Source: Acanthaster planci (taxonomy: Eukaryota > Echinodermata > Asteroidea > Valvatida > Acanthasteridae). From it: a stretch of 64,000 nucleotides of DNA. The stretch covers positions 2,981,425 to 3,045,424 of the forward strand of contig NW_019091366.1 in assembly GCF_001949145.1 (NCBI RefSeq), given 5' to 3'. Below are positions 1 through 11,700 of the stretch, one piece after another. The translations under genes were made by a program, and so were the position numbers. Below the pieces are notes generated by a model. The model was given only the letters and a program-made list of their open reading frames with translations, ran no database searches and was not told the origin of the DNA. The stretch's first letter is position 1, and each line of letters begins with the position of its first letter.

Positions 1-1895
1 AATTTTATTGTAGTATTCCTGCTTATCAGGTAACTGAATGTGACCGGCAATGGCAACCGTCACGTTGTAAAGTTAGTTGACCAGTTGCGGTATTTTACCA
101 CACGATTACCATGACTAGGCATGCACATACATACATGTACATGACAGTATGTGATCATGCACGTGCATGGTGCCGATTGAGTGTCCTCTAGATTGCCAGC
201 AAACATACCCCCGATGAACAAGTTAGTCCAAGTCGGCCTAATTGGGACTTTATGACTCATACTATATAGTATGAGTCGCCTCTTAACATGCTTAACATAT
301 GGACGTAGCAACAATACTAATACTCTTAGTCTAATTAGTTTTGATAGTAGAGTCCTAAACCCTCCACAGGCCTTCCTTAAGTTCTTGCCATCAATTGATT
401 TCACTGAAAATACATGTAGCTCCAACTCATGTGAGCAAATTTTATGGAAAGAGTTCCATAATACAGACGCCGCTTAACACCCACAAACCCTATGAAACTG
501 GTCTGAAAAATTGTTTTCTATGTGAATACCTCAATATCTTGAGTCTTTAGGTCATGTCATTGCTTTCAAATGCTTTATGGGTAACTGTAGGAAAAATGTT
601 TGGTGTCTGTAATTCTGTTTAACTTAACCACCATCATTTGAATCTCCAATTCCTAATGAATTCTACAATGGGCACATTAGACAGTTTAAGGACTGTTTTG
701 GAGGAGCAGTCTGAGGATTTTTATTAAAGTCCATATAGGCTTAGGCCATGATTCTAACATTATGTGTAATTTGTTTTCCCTGCTTTCACACTGAGAAAAT
801 GCAGTCGGAAACAAATCAAAAACATTTTACAGTAATATTTTTAACTGTGGTCAGCTGCACATGTATGAGATGCTAGTACATATAAGACTTAAAGGTTTTC
901 ATGGTGAAAGAAACTAGATTTATAGTAAAGATTGCCGTAACACTATGTATTTATCTCTTCTTTGAGTATGTGTCTCCTGAAGATGGACAGAGTACACTGT
1001 TCGAAACGTCAAGTTATTCCCCGGTTCTTCTCAGAACCACACATACTCAAAGAAGAGATAAATACATGGTGTTACCGCAGTCTTTACTAGAAATGCTAGT
1101 ACATGTTCTTTGATGTTTTGTGTACTGTAGGTCTGTGATGAATTTGGGGTTTGAAATATATTTACACGTATTTCCTGTTTTACACATAAAACATGTAATG
1201 CAGTAAATGTAATACACTGAGCCAATCTCAATCACAAGTCACTTTGTATTTGGTCATGACATTTCATGCTCTACAGTGTGTATTCAATTTTTAAATGTTG
1301 AAAATTATATTTTTTTCTGCGGAATTTATCTCGGAGTTACCCATGTCACAGACTAGATCATGCTCATGGGCAATGTCATGGTTACTTGCATTGTAAGTTT
1401 ACATAAAAATAGAGTCTGATACTGAAAAATGCATACCCCAAAAGTGACGGAATTTTTTCATATCACAGCTTTCACTCAAATCTAGTGATGAGGAATTAAA
1501 ACTATGTGCAAGTACAGTCTCAGGCCACTTATCCAGTTTGTAGCATTTTGCTTTTGACATTTCGGAGGAATTTTAAAAAGTTAAGAAAATATATTTGAAA
1601 CTACGGTCATGTACCCGCTTGTATGGGAATCCCCACATGTGGATGGCCGAGTGATTCATTGTTACACTTCCTGTTCCTTGTAATAAACGTCCATGTTTTT
1701 TTGTTGGACTAGACAGGAAGATTGGTTTTTTGCCAGGTTATGTATTTTATGTTAATCACATCATGATATGTGGGGTGACAAGGGTCACTTAACACTGTTA
1801 AAACAAAGTTTACATTTAGAGATGCTTGACACATGCAACAGAAAAGCAGCCTGATTGAAAGCAGTTCATTTATTCTGTTTTTCTTGGCATTGCAG
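1..1895. other. Non-coding region upstream of sideroflexin
   Basis: I see no convincing coding exon here. The reading frames are short and AT-rich. The stretch holds the inverted repeat at 923-1089 and probably the promoter and 5' untranslated exon of the sideroflexin gene, because the first coding exon is preceded by a splice acceptor (TTGCAG ending at 1895). I could not pinpoint the 5' exon. Confidence 0.5.
923..1089. repeat. Inverted repeat with hammerhead-like centre
   Basis: Two arms of about 50 bp (923-972 and 1039-1089) are near-perfect reverse complements, both carrying the stretch TTATCTCTTCTTTGAGTATG or its complement. The roughly 66 bp centre contains CTGAAGA (977-983), a stem GGACAG (85-90 of line 961, i.e. 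985-990) pairing with CTGTTC (997-1002), then GAAAC (1003-1007). That order is the conserved core of a hammerhead ribozyme, such as those carried by Penelope-like and other retroelements. A second small hairpin (GGTTCT...AGAACC) follows at about 1023-1038. The unit is probably a non-autonomous or decayed mobile element. Confidence 0.7.
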
Positions 1896-1906
1896 ATCTT
1901 CCAGCA

Positions 1907-4900
1907 ATGACTTCAAGTCTCACTGCACCAAGATTAAACCTTAATGAACCCAAGTGGGATCAGTCAACATATCTTGGACGAGCAAAGCATTTCTTTACTG
2001 TCACAAATCCTCTGAATGTTTTCCTGACAAATCATCAACTAGATGAGGCAAAGAAGATCGTTGAAGCTTACAAGTAAGTAAAGCTTGTAAAGAAAATGAA
2101 AAAAAAAGATAATACAGAGGAGGATGATTGATGTAACAAGCAATGGATAGATGACAGATAAATAAGCCTGTGACATTATTGACTCAAATTATATGTTCCA
2201 TTTTCTCCACAACTTAGGCGTGGTCAATTACCTAATGCCACCGAAGCCCAACTATGGCAAGCCAAGTACCGCTATGATTCAGCTTTCCATCCAGACACTA
2301 AGGAAAAGATGTTCTTGATTGGAAGAATGTCTGCACAGGTCCCTATGAATATGACCATCACTGGCTGCATGCTGACATTTTACAGGTTAGATGTATATAT
2401 GTTTTCAAGGAGTAGTCGTAATTATTACAATTTGGCTTGGCATCACCCATCTTTGGTAACATTTAGTCATATATATCTCATCATGTTTTGTACCTTCAAT
2501 TTATTTTGTTCAGTCCATTAGCAATGTTTGATGAGCATCTGGCAATGAATTAGTTCCAAAAATGTTTGCTTAGAATCATTGAAAACATAAAAATTGTGTG
2601 TTTACTTAATGTGTATACATGGACAAAAGTGAGTTGGTTTTTTATTATTCATTTGAAGTGATTTTTGTAACTGTGCATTTTCCCTCAGAACCACACCAGC
2701 TGTTTTCTTCTGGCAATGGTTTAATCAGTCCTTCAATGCAATTGTCAACTATACCAACCGAAGTGGAGACTCGCCAGTATCAAACAGGTACATACATGAC
2801 TGTCAAATGTCTAAGTGTACACCTACTTTGATCCTGTTTGCTCCTAGGGGCACTCTGACAAAATTCAATCCTTGTCTCACCAGATAATTTTGTTACTATT
2901 AAGAAGAGTAGATGTCTCTCCATTCGATATGTACTGAAATGTTTGTTTATCTCATAGATGAAACTTAAAAATTCCCTTCTTGGTTCAATTTAAAAAATAA
3001 ATGATGAAACAAATTATATAGGGAAATTGACTAGGTGCTTATAAATGTTATGCATAATCATTTATAAGCACCTAGTCAGTTTCCCTATATAATTTGTTTC
3101 ATAATTTATGTTTAAAAAGCTGTATCCTCTCCGAGTGATCCCTTCCCGGGTTGCATCGTGTTATTGGGGTGTGTTCCCTGGTTATATGGTGTTTCAAGTT
3201 TAATGGCTTCCAACTAGTGCCCCCTAAACAAAGAAATTGGCAAATGGGAAGAACCACCAACATAGGGCTGGATAGCTCAGTTGGTAGAGCACCGGCATGG
3301 TATTGTGGAGGCCGCAGGTTTAAATCCCACTTCAGTCAATTTTTTTGTTCGTCTTTATAACTAATAAATGCATTGAAATAACCAGTTACTCCACAGTATT
3401 CAGTTGGTGTCTAGCCCCAGTCTTTTGGCTTCAGAGTTCTGCATTTTGGTGACATCTCATTAACCATCCTTCCCATCCCACAAAGAAACCTCTATCCATA
3501 GATTAGGGAGCCACTCATTGCATTTTTTGCTGACAATCGTCTGTTTTTTGTGCTTCATGAGCCTTTGTCATAATATTTTGCTATGTCTACATTTTCAGCC
3601 AGCTTGGTTTATCCTATGCCCTGGCAACCACTGGTGCAGTTACAACAGCTGTGGGTTTGAATAGTGTAGTGAAGGTATGTTCAACTAACATCAGATGTGC
3701 CATTACGTCATCTAATGTACACGTTCCATACCCCTTCCAAGTAGTTGCACACATTCCATGTACATTCCACTGAAAAGAAATGATTGATTGTACTGCTCAT
3801 GAAATCAAGTGATGATTGACTGTTTGAAATGCTTTATCAAATAAAGGGCATCAGTGGAACATTGAATCACATTCTTGTTATTGTCAAACACATAGAGCCA
3901 CTCTGAACATGTATTTTGGCTATTACAGGATTAGATTGGTCCTGGAACTTTACAAATCTTCCAATAAGCCAGTAGGCACTGCTGAAGATTTGACTGCTGA
4001 TCTCTTGATTTTATCTGTCACAATTGCCTAGAAAGCTCCTGTGATAGTTGGCCGCTTTGTGCCTTTCATTGCCGTAGCTGCAGCTAACTGCATCAACATT
4101 CCGATGATGAGGAAACAAGAGCTACAGCAGGGTATCCCAGTGTTTGATGAGGAGGGCAACAGGATAGGAGAATCAAAGGTCGCTGCTCGCAAAGCTATTC
4201 TGCAAGTTGTTTTCTCCAGGATATGTATGGCTGTACCTGGCATGAGTAAGCGATGGATACATGTCTATCTATGAACAATACATGGGATACAGAATTACCA
4301 CTAAGGTGTCTAAGATTGCATTTCTCTTCGATATGTATGATAAGACCCTGCTTTATTAGAGGAACTTAGTGTAGTTAAGTTGCAGACATTTCCTGATAAG
4401 ACATATACTGTAATTCTGCTTACTTGGGATGGGGTTTGTTGTTGATAGCGCTTTGAAAAATAATGGGATCGGGTTGCTCCCCAGTTCTTTTCAGGTAAGG
4501 CAATTTTCCTGAATATAATATTGTTCCCCCTCCCCTTGAAGGTATACCGCCAGTAATCATTCATCGGTTGGAACAGGGTGGCTTCTTGAAACGATATCCA
4601 TTCATGAATGCACCAATACAAGTGACTCTCGTAGGCGTGATGTAAGTATTGATTGGTTAATTTACTGGGTTGATTGGAAGGAGGAGCTAGTGGTGTGTGT
4701 GGGCGGGGGCAGGAGGCATTAACAAAGAGTGGAGGGGAATTGTGTTTTCAAAGAATCAAGAGTGATTGAAATTCAGCTTTAAGAATCCAGGGTTAAATCA
4801 TTCTTCTTGGCATATGCCATTCATATGTACAAATCTCAGTTTCTAAATCAGATATTGGGTAGAACAAATTTTACCTGTTAGATAAGATTGTTACTTTTGC

Positions 4901-5288
4901 AGAATGATTCCTTTGAACTGAAGATCAAAAAGCTATGAAAAGACCCTATTTTCTTTTACAGACAATTTTACTTTCTAATTTCTATTATTTCTGATTGTTA
5001 ATGTGCAGGTTAGTTTTTGCAACACCGATGTGCTGTGCTCTCTTTCCTCAGAAAGGTAAGTGATAATTCACATCGTAACCACTTGACTAATCCTTAAGCT
5101 TGCCCATTAGAAAAGGTGATCAACAGGAAGGGCCATTATTATTTATTCTAGTTTCACAGAATATATCTTCCCTTATTTTTGTACCACCCAGCTCCATTGG
5201 ATCCAATCGATTAGAACCTGAACTACGAGCAACCATCAAGCAAAGTGGTGGCAGTATTGATAGGGTCTACTTCAACAAGGGTTTGTGA
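1907..5288 (+). CDS. SFXN1: Sideroflexin (SFXN1/3-like mitochondrial carrier)
   Basis: Sideroflexins are multi-pass inner mitochondrial membrane proteins; SFXN1 and SFXN3 carry serine into mitochondria for one-carbon metabolism. Coding exons: 1907-2073, 2218-2385, 2689-2787, 3599-3674, 4032-4245, 4542-4641, 5009-5055 and a last exon ending with TGA at 5288. The protein starts [20 protein letters not shown]. It carries family landmarks: [13 protein letters not shown], the central [35 protein letters not shown] and the C-terminal RVYFNKGL. The start was chosen because it is the first ATG after the acceptor and matches the usual N-terminus. Odd point: the acceptor giving the family-like junction (5192) breaks the frame. 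An upstream acceptor (exon from 5152) keeps frame but adds about 14 residues. SFXN1 versus SFXN3 is not resolved. Confidence 0.94.
2990..3117. repeat. Near-perfect palindrome in a sideroflexin intron
   Basis: Arms of nearly 60 bp meet at TTATGCATAA (about 3048-3057) with almost no loop. The left arm (for example ACTAGGTGCTTATAAATG near 3030-3047) is repeated in reverse complement at about 3059-3078, and the symmetry continues outwards through ATTATATAGGG to AACAAATTA. This could be a fold-back element or MITE, or a recent inverted duplication. It lies in the intron between coding exons 3 and 4. Confidence 0.85.
3266..3338 (+). repeat. Degenerate tRNA-like sequence (SINE head or tRNA pseudogene)
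   Basis: The acceptor stem pairs end to end (GGCTGGA with TTCAGTC), the D arm is canonical (TAGCTCAGTTGGTAGAGC, an A box), and U33 with GGT at anticodon positions would suggest tRNA-Thr. The anticodon stem has two mismatches, the T stem has two, and the B box reads GGTTTAAATCC instead of GGTTCGAATCC. It is therefore unlikely to be a working tRNA gene. It sits in an intron of the sideroflexin gene on the same strand. Confidence 0.7.
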
Positions 5289-8200
5289 TATCTGACATTT
5301 AGGTCATCCTGATATTGAGTATTCTTCCTTGGCAAGTTATTGCTTAGTTAATGGTTTCTGTATACAGTGTATTAAAAACACCACACACCCCATGGCCGTC
5401 CAATACTACATTTTATTGTACAATACCTTTTTAAAGTTCATGTAGAAAGGTATTCCTCGAAGTCACTGATGAGGATGTACATGTAGCATTGCTGATATTA
5501 TCTCAGTTCACTGTATGTGCAACTGGTATCAGTCATGTTCAGACACATTTGCCTATTATTGGCGTGTACGTATGTGTAACATGAATGCGCTCAAGTTTAG
5601 GCATAGATTTATCAGGCTTCAAATTCACATCTTTGCTGCTGTAGGCCTATGAATTGTGTGCTTCATTTATGTAAAATTCCAGGTGAATGTTGGTGAAATT
5701 TTAAATTTATGATATTTGGAAAGCCAAATATAGTAATGGTAAGAGACCAGGATGTGTTGAATCTGAAAGATTCACGCAGCAACTCTGACAGTCAACAAGA
5801 ATCCAAACACATACAGAAATGAATGGTCTTGAATTTTGTATTTGATGGTGAATTGTGGGGGTTTCAGAGTTATCGGAAGTCAGTAACTGTGGCACTTCAG
5901 TTACTGGTAATGCTTTTAACCTGAATCGTGGCTGGATTTGTAATTAGAAGGATGACGGTGTAATACGGTTTTGCTTCTGCAAGCTTCTCAAGCTTGCTAA
6001 TTTTACTGTTATGTGTCCAAAATGCTTTTAATCTGAATCATGGCTGGATTTGTAATTAGAAGGATGACGGTGTAATACGGTTTTGCTTCTGCAAGCTTCT
6101 CAAGCTTGCCAATTTTACTGTCGTTGTGTCCAAATGGACATGACTTGTTTCTGACAGAGTAGTATTGAGTTTCTGTTGTATACATCTTGGGGTATGTTAC
6201 ATTGCCGTGTATATATGTATTTAGCCGTATGTATTTATGATTGGTATGGCTGTACCGGTCTTTTTTTGTTCTTGTTTTAACCTGAAAAGAGCTGGGGAGG
6301 GATTCTGTCTCTACATTTTTCTAATGTCACTGCAGAGTGTTTTTTCATGAACCAAGTTGGGGGGGGGGTAGAGTGGTGAACCCCCCCACCAGCTGTGAGG
6401 TGGTTAAAAATACCCTGGCTCTTTTATAGGGAAAAGACACTAAATTAGTAATTTCTACAGGCATGGCCAATTTAAATCAAAGGATTAGAATTCCAGCTTT
6501 AAAATTGTTAAACCACCACATGGTTGTGTTCGTTATGACAGATTCAGTGCTGGTAATCTTGGACTTACTATATGTTTGTGGCTACTTTATGAAATTTGAG
6601 AACTTATATTGTTTTAAAGTATGGCAGTTTTTAAATATCAATATTACTTATGTACATCAGACAAGGAGGTTTTGTCAAATGCAGTAGGTTGTATAAGGCC
6701 ACTTATGTATTTATTCATACCAAAAACATGCTGCACGTGCAACATCTTGAAAATAAATGAATCCAGTAATCAATGTACTGAACATGTAGATTGCTAAACA
6801 AGCTTGATGAGTGTTATAAACTATGAGTGAATTAAAATTCAGAACCTTGTTCATTTTCCCCTTTGAATTTCTTTTGATTTCCCATTTTTATGCAAAACCC
6901 TTTTCATATTAAAGTCACAGGTATTCTATTTTGACAAATACTTTAAGCTTACGTTTAAAGATTAACCACTTGCCACAACCGTTTAGAACAGCAAGCAGTT
7001 ACCGTACCTTCTACCCTGACAATTAAAAAATGTATATTTGTTAATTGTCATGCCCTTTCAACTATTTTGGTGCAAGATTAAGCCCTGTCAAACTATGAAT
7101 GCATGTATACACTTGGATAATGTAAGGTTATCCTCTATTTGTTTTGCATAAAAAATTTAAAGTTTACCCATTTGTACCTTGAAGAAAAGTCAATTCAGTT
7201 GAAACCTCAGCCCTTTCCAGATTTTGAAATAAAAACTGTCAAAAGGTGAAGTATGCAATATAAAAACAATTTTGTTCATGTAGTCCACCTTTTCAAAACA
7301 AGTTGGAAGTTCCTGAACATGCTTTGCTTGAAAGCGTAAATTTCTCTGTTATTTTGAGAACCAGATTTTTACCCCTCGTGTTCTGAAATTAGGCTGGATC
7401 CATCTGTACAGGATTGTTGAAGGCATACATGTACATCACGTTTACCTGATTTCTTACATAAAATAAGAGCTATAAGTTTCCAAGTTAAACATGACATTAC
7501 GTCAGAAACAGTCAAATTCAATCTGAGATACAAATAAAGCTTGAAATTGTGATTTCCTTTTGCTAAATAAAGAGGCATTGTACAGCACAGAGCCCATGCA
7601 ACGGAGAGATAGACAATTATCAGAACCAGTCTTTAAGACTGACGTAAGATTTTGTCCAGACTGTGTACCTTATTCTCCTCATTCTCTGCACATTAATCAA
7701 GTGTGCTACTATGCTACCAACTGTAAAATAAAAATGTGCAGTTTACAGTCTGAACAGTTTTGACAACTTGTAAAGGCTGGTTTATACTTCATACTTTCGC
7801 AAAAGCGAACACAAACACAAATTTGTGATGTCAGATCAAACATTCGGGCTGCAAATTTGCAAAAGTTGAACTATTTCAACAAATAAAACACACTTGTATG
7901 TGTAAAACATTTCTATTTACTTAAACTATGACAGCTGTCAAGACTTCCCGTCATGGTGTGATGGAAATTTGTATTTTTATAGCATTTCATAAAGCACATA
8001 TATGTATTGATATATTCACTTTTGTTATCTTCTTGAAATTGCCACGAGATGCTAAATATTTTCTGACAGTAGAAAAATATCTTGAGACAAACATCAAGGT
8101 ATATATGTACAAATTATATGCTAAATTGCATATAAATTCTGCCTAATGAATAATTCATCATCACTGCATCATCTCAACTGCTTTCTTAATGATATCCTAC

Positions 8201-8479
8201 ATGTATTCCTAAAAAATCTTACACCTGACTTCAGTAAATCAGAAGTTACCTAGGCTTTCCACATCCATCCATTACTCGGTGTACAAATCATTCACTAAGT
8301 ACATGTACGTGGGCCTTTCCTTGGTGAGTGGGATCTAAGGATATATCTCAGTAACACAGCAGCATTCAATATACACGAATATCTGATATGGCAGAGCGAC
8401 ATCTTAACTGCACTGAGAAATGGTAATAACTAATATAAATGCATTGTTGTGACAAGTACATGTACAAAGACTTTTGGCT
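5289..8479. other. Convergent intergenic region / 3' UTRs of SFXN and MVP
   Basis: I found no gene here. The left part probably holds the sideroflexin 3' untranslated region; candidate AATAAA signals occur near 6751 and 7219. It contains the two-copy tandem repeat at 5909-6137 and a run of G then C (about 6361-6390) that can form a hairpin. The ORFs visible are short and show no domain. Confidence 0.5.
5909..6137. repeat. Two-copy tandem duplication, period 112 bp
   Basis: A unit starting AATGCTTTTAA at 5909 recurs at 6021 with only a few substitutions. Both copies contain GGATTTGTAATTAGAAGGAT and the internal palindrome GCAAGCTTCTCAAGCTTGC. It lies in the presumed sideroflexin 3' UTR or just beyond it. 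Confidence 0.85.
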
Positions 8480-8485
8480 TTTATT
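8480..8485 (-). promoter_or_regulatory. Candidate polyadenylation signal for MVP
   Basis: TTTATT on the plus strand reads AATAAA on the MVP strand, about 240 nt after the MVP stop codon. The spacing is reasonable for a 3' UTR, but the hexamer is common in AT-rich DNA. Confidence 0.35.
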
Positions 8486-8725
8486 CCTGCTTTACTAATG
8501 TTGGCTACATGTCAAGAAACATTTGAAATTCAGCATTGTTTACAATGCTGGTGATAAATGTGAAAAAGAAAAATCAGCTTTTCAAACTTTCAAAGGCAAA
8601 ACAAGTACATGTTGTCAGCTGCACATGCAGTAAACAGTTCATCTTCTTGATTTGTGATTTTCATACCTCAAAATATCACTTTGAAGTCAGCAATATGCTA
8701 AAGGGGCAGGTTTTGATAGATTTCA

Positions 8726-11700
8726 CTAGTTCCCTGCAATCATTTCCTTGGTAGTTTTGAAGAGGTTGATAGGATTATTACCATTCATGAGTGTTGACTC
8801 AATTCCAAGACCCTCCATAAGCTCCGCCTACAAAGTGGGCAATCAGACAGAAGAATCTTAATAGTTAAATGCAACTATAGCCTGATGGTGAAAATAACTG
8901 ACTTTATTTGTATAAAAGATATTCTTTGGAACTATATTTAACACTTAAGAGTTTCTGAGACGAACCTGAAGTTTGGGTCCAGCACTTGCAATAGCTATGA
9001 TGGTGTTTCCACCAAGAGCCTTTACCATAGCATCAAAACGAGACACCTAAGCATGTAAAAAGCATGGGAGAATAAGATTTGCCAAGAAAAATGAAATCAA
9101 ACAAGTCAATAATGCCACGGCTAAATTTCCTAAGAGTCCCGGCCATGCCAGATAGCCAGGACAGGAGCTAACAGTGGCACTGTCCAATTAGACTTGCGGC
9201 TTAAATATGGGCAGATGATTTAGCTGCTTATGATTTTACAGTGCAACAAAGTCCACCTGACTTTTACCCTTTACGCTTTGTTGCATTGGGCAGGGTTAAG
9301 GACAGCAAAAACATGTACAAACTTCTAGAGGAATTATGTTGTAAACCATCACAACAAACCTTACCTCAATATTACACAGCTGAATGGCTTTTTTTATCTC
9401 AGCTTCATTCAGTCTTCGTTTGTAGGAAAGTTCTGACATACGCAGTAGGTTCTGAGTTTGAAGTTCAGCATCATGGATGACTTCCTCAGCTTGTGCTTTA
9501 AGACGAGCTGAATCAATGGCACTGTGGCACTCAATAAGGAGGGACTCGGCACGGGCCTATGAGATAGAAAAGGTCACATTTTAAGAGTATGACTTAAATG
9601 GTTCTTTACTAGCAAATAGGAATGGAGTCAACATACACCGTAGGAGTATGCTCCGACTCTCAACAGGCCAGTAAGTAACAAAATGAACAAACAGGCAGAG
9701 AAATGATGCAGTGAAACCCAAGAGGGAAGAACTCTCCCCATGGGTCAGTGGTTGACAGAAAAAGGCACACGTACCAGCCAAGTCAATAAAGCACTGTGAC
9801 ACTGCATTAGTGACACCATTAGCAGTGAGTGGCAAAGAGGAACAAGTGTACAAGCTGCGTTAACCTTGCTGGGGCACTAAACAAGGTGAGACTGAACACA
9901 AAAAGCATTTATCTTACCTGCGCTTCAGCTTTGGCTTGTCCTGTTGATTCAATAGCTGCAGCCTCTGCCTGTAATTCAAATAATTTAGCCCTTTCTTGCT
10001 CAGCTTCTTTCTCATTCAGGAGTTTCTGTCTTTCCAGTAATCCTTGAGATTCCTGCTCTTTCCTTGCAGCATCATGAGCTGCAGCTCTCTCAATTGACCT
10101 CATCAGAAACAAAAGAACTCATTGAAAGAAACTCTGGACCAGAATATGATGGGGATTGTTCTGGAACTGTTCTGGAACAATCAGGGCCATGATTCAAGAA
10201 CCATATTTTGACATCAGGTTGAATATACTGCTTCTTATGGATACACAGAGCATGAATTCACCACTTTTAAAAAATCTAAAAAACTCTTGAAAGGTTCGTA
10301 ACTGTGCGATGCTTTTTTTTAATACGGTGTTCCTAAATCAGGCTATCAGGGGCAAATAAATAAGAAGAATCCTAATATGAAGCACAAATAAACCAAAAAC
10401 AATACAAGGGTGGAGAAGGCAAGCACACCACAGAATTAAATACACACAAAACCAGTTCCAATCAAGAAAAGCCAAATGATTGGACAACATGTTACCACGT
10501 GTGATTGATATTTGTGTATACTCACTTAGTTGAGATCTCGATTGCCATCTGTACAGATTTGATCAAACTGTCCCTCATGGTTAGATCTACTGGTTCTATG
10601 CCTTGAATGTCTACATTACTGATCACCTAATATTACCAAAATAAACAAAATAAAACATGTAAGCCAAAATAATTACCCAACAAAGAAACTGTAAAGAAAC
10701 AATAGTAATTGGGACAAAAAAGAAGTAACTTTACCAAGTGATTAGCTTTGAATTTTAGTCTGTTTTTCACGTTCCCGTCAGCATCAAAGCCAAAGACAGC
10801 TCCTTGGAGTATTTTGCTAGAATGACGATGAAACTCATCAAAGCGAACTCTGGACACTGCTCCACGAATGCGACTTCCTGAAGGACAATAAGAATTAGTT
10901 GGCGTAATCCAGAATAATTACCTATTAGGAAAATTCTGTAACGACTTTTTGTACATGTGTAATTGCAAAATAGAGATTGCAACAGAAATATCAATAAAAA
11001 GGTTTTTTCTTTTAATACAAGACCTACCCACTTGTCGACAAGCAAAACCAATGAAGTCAGGAACAGAGAAAATGGCTTCTTCTGATAGTTTGTTGCCACG
11101 TTCAAACTAAATGAGCAAATAAATAAAAAAAGGTGGAGTGTTCTACCTTAATGTAAAAAATACCTGAAGGATAAAATAACACAAACTGCCTTCATATAAA
11201 AACTCGAAATATGTCTGTCAGCATCAGCTGTTACTGTTGGTTATTCAATGCATCAAGCCCATTAATAACTAGAGAATCAGGTGCTGCATAACATGTTCAC
11301 ACTTGTGTCTGTGGATAAAAGTTTGGTTAATTATAAGGGTAGTTGCTCACTTATTACTTCCAGATGTACTTAAAATGCAAAAATGATCAATGATTTGGAC
11401 AAACTTTACAATAAAGAACTTGCCTCAAAATAGTTGTTGAAAGCAATCCGGACCTTAAGTCTTGCATGATCTGATGTCTCAACCTACAACAAAGTGTAAA
11501 CAAAATGTCTGTGAATAAAGGGTTTATTTGACTTATTATTTTCCTAAAAGAGCTAGTCATGCACTATTTACCTTTAGAACAATGTATATAAAAGAAACAT
11601 TTAACACACATAAACACATTTACCATTCTGAAGGGATGGAAAAATTATTTTAAAAAAATACGACAGTTCAGAACTACAAGAAAAATTGATTCAAGAATAT

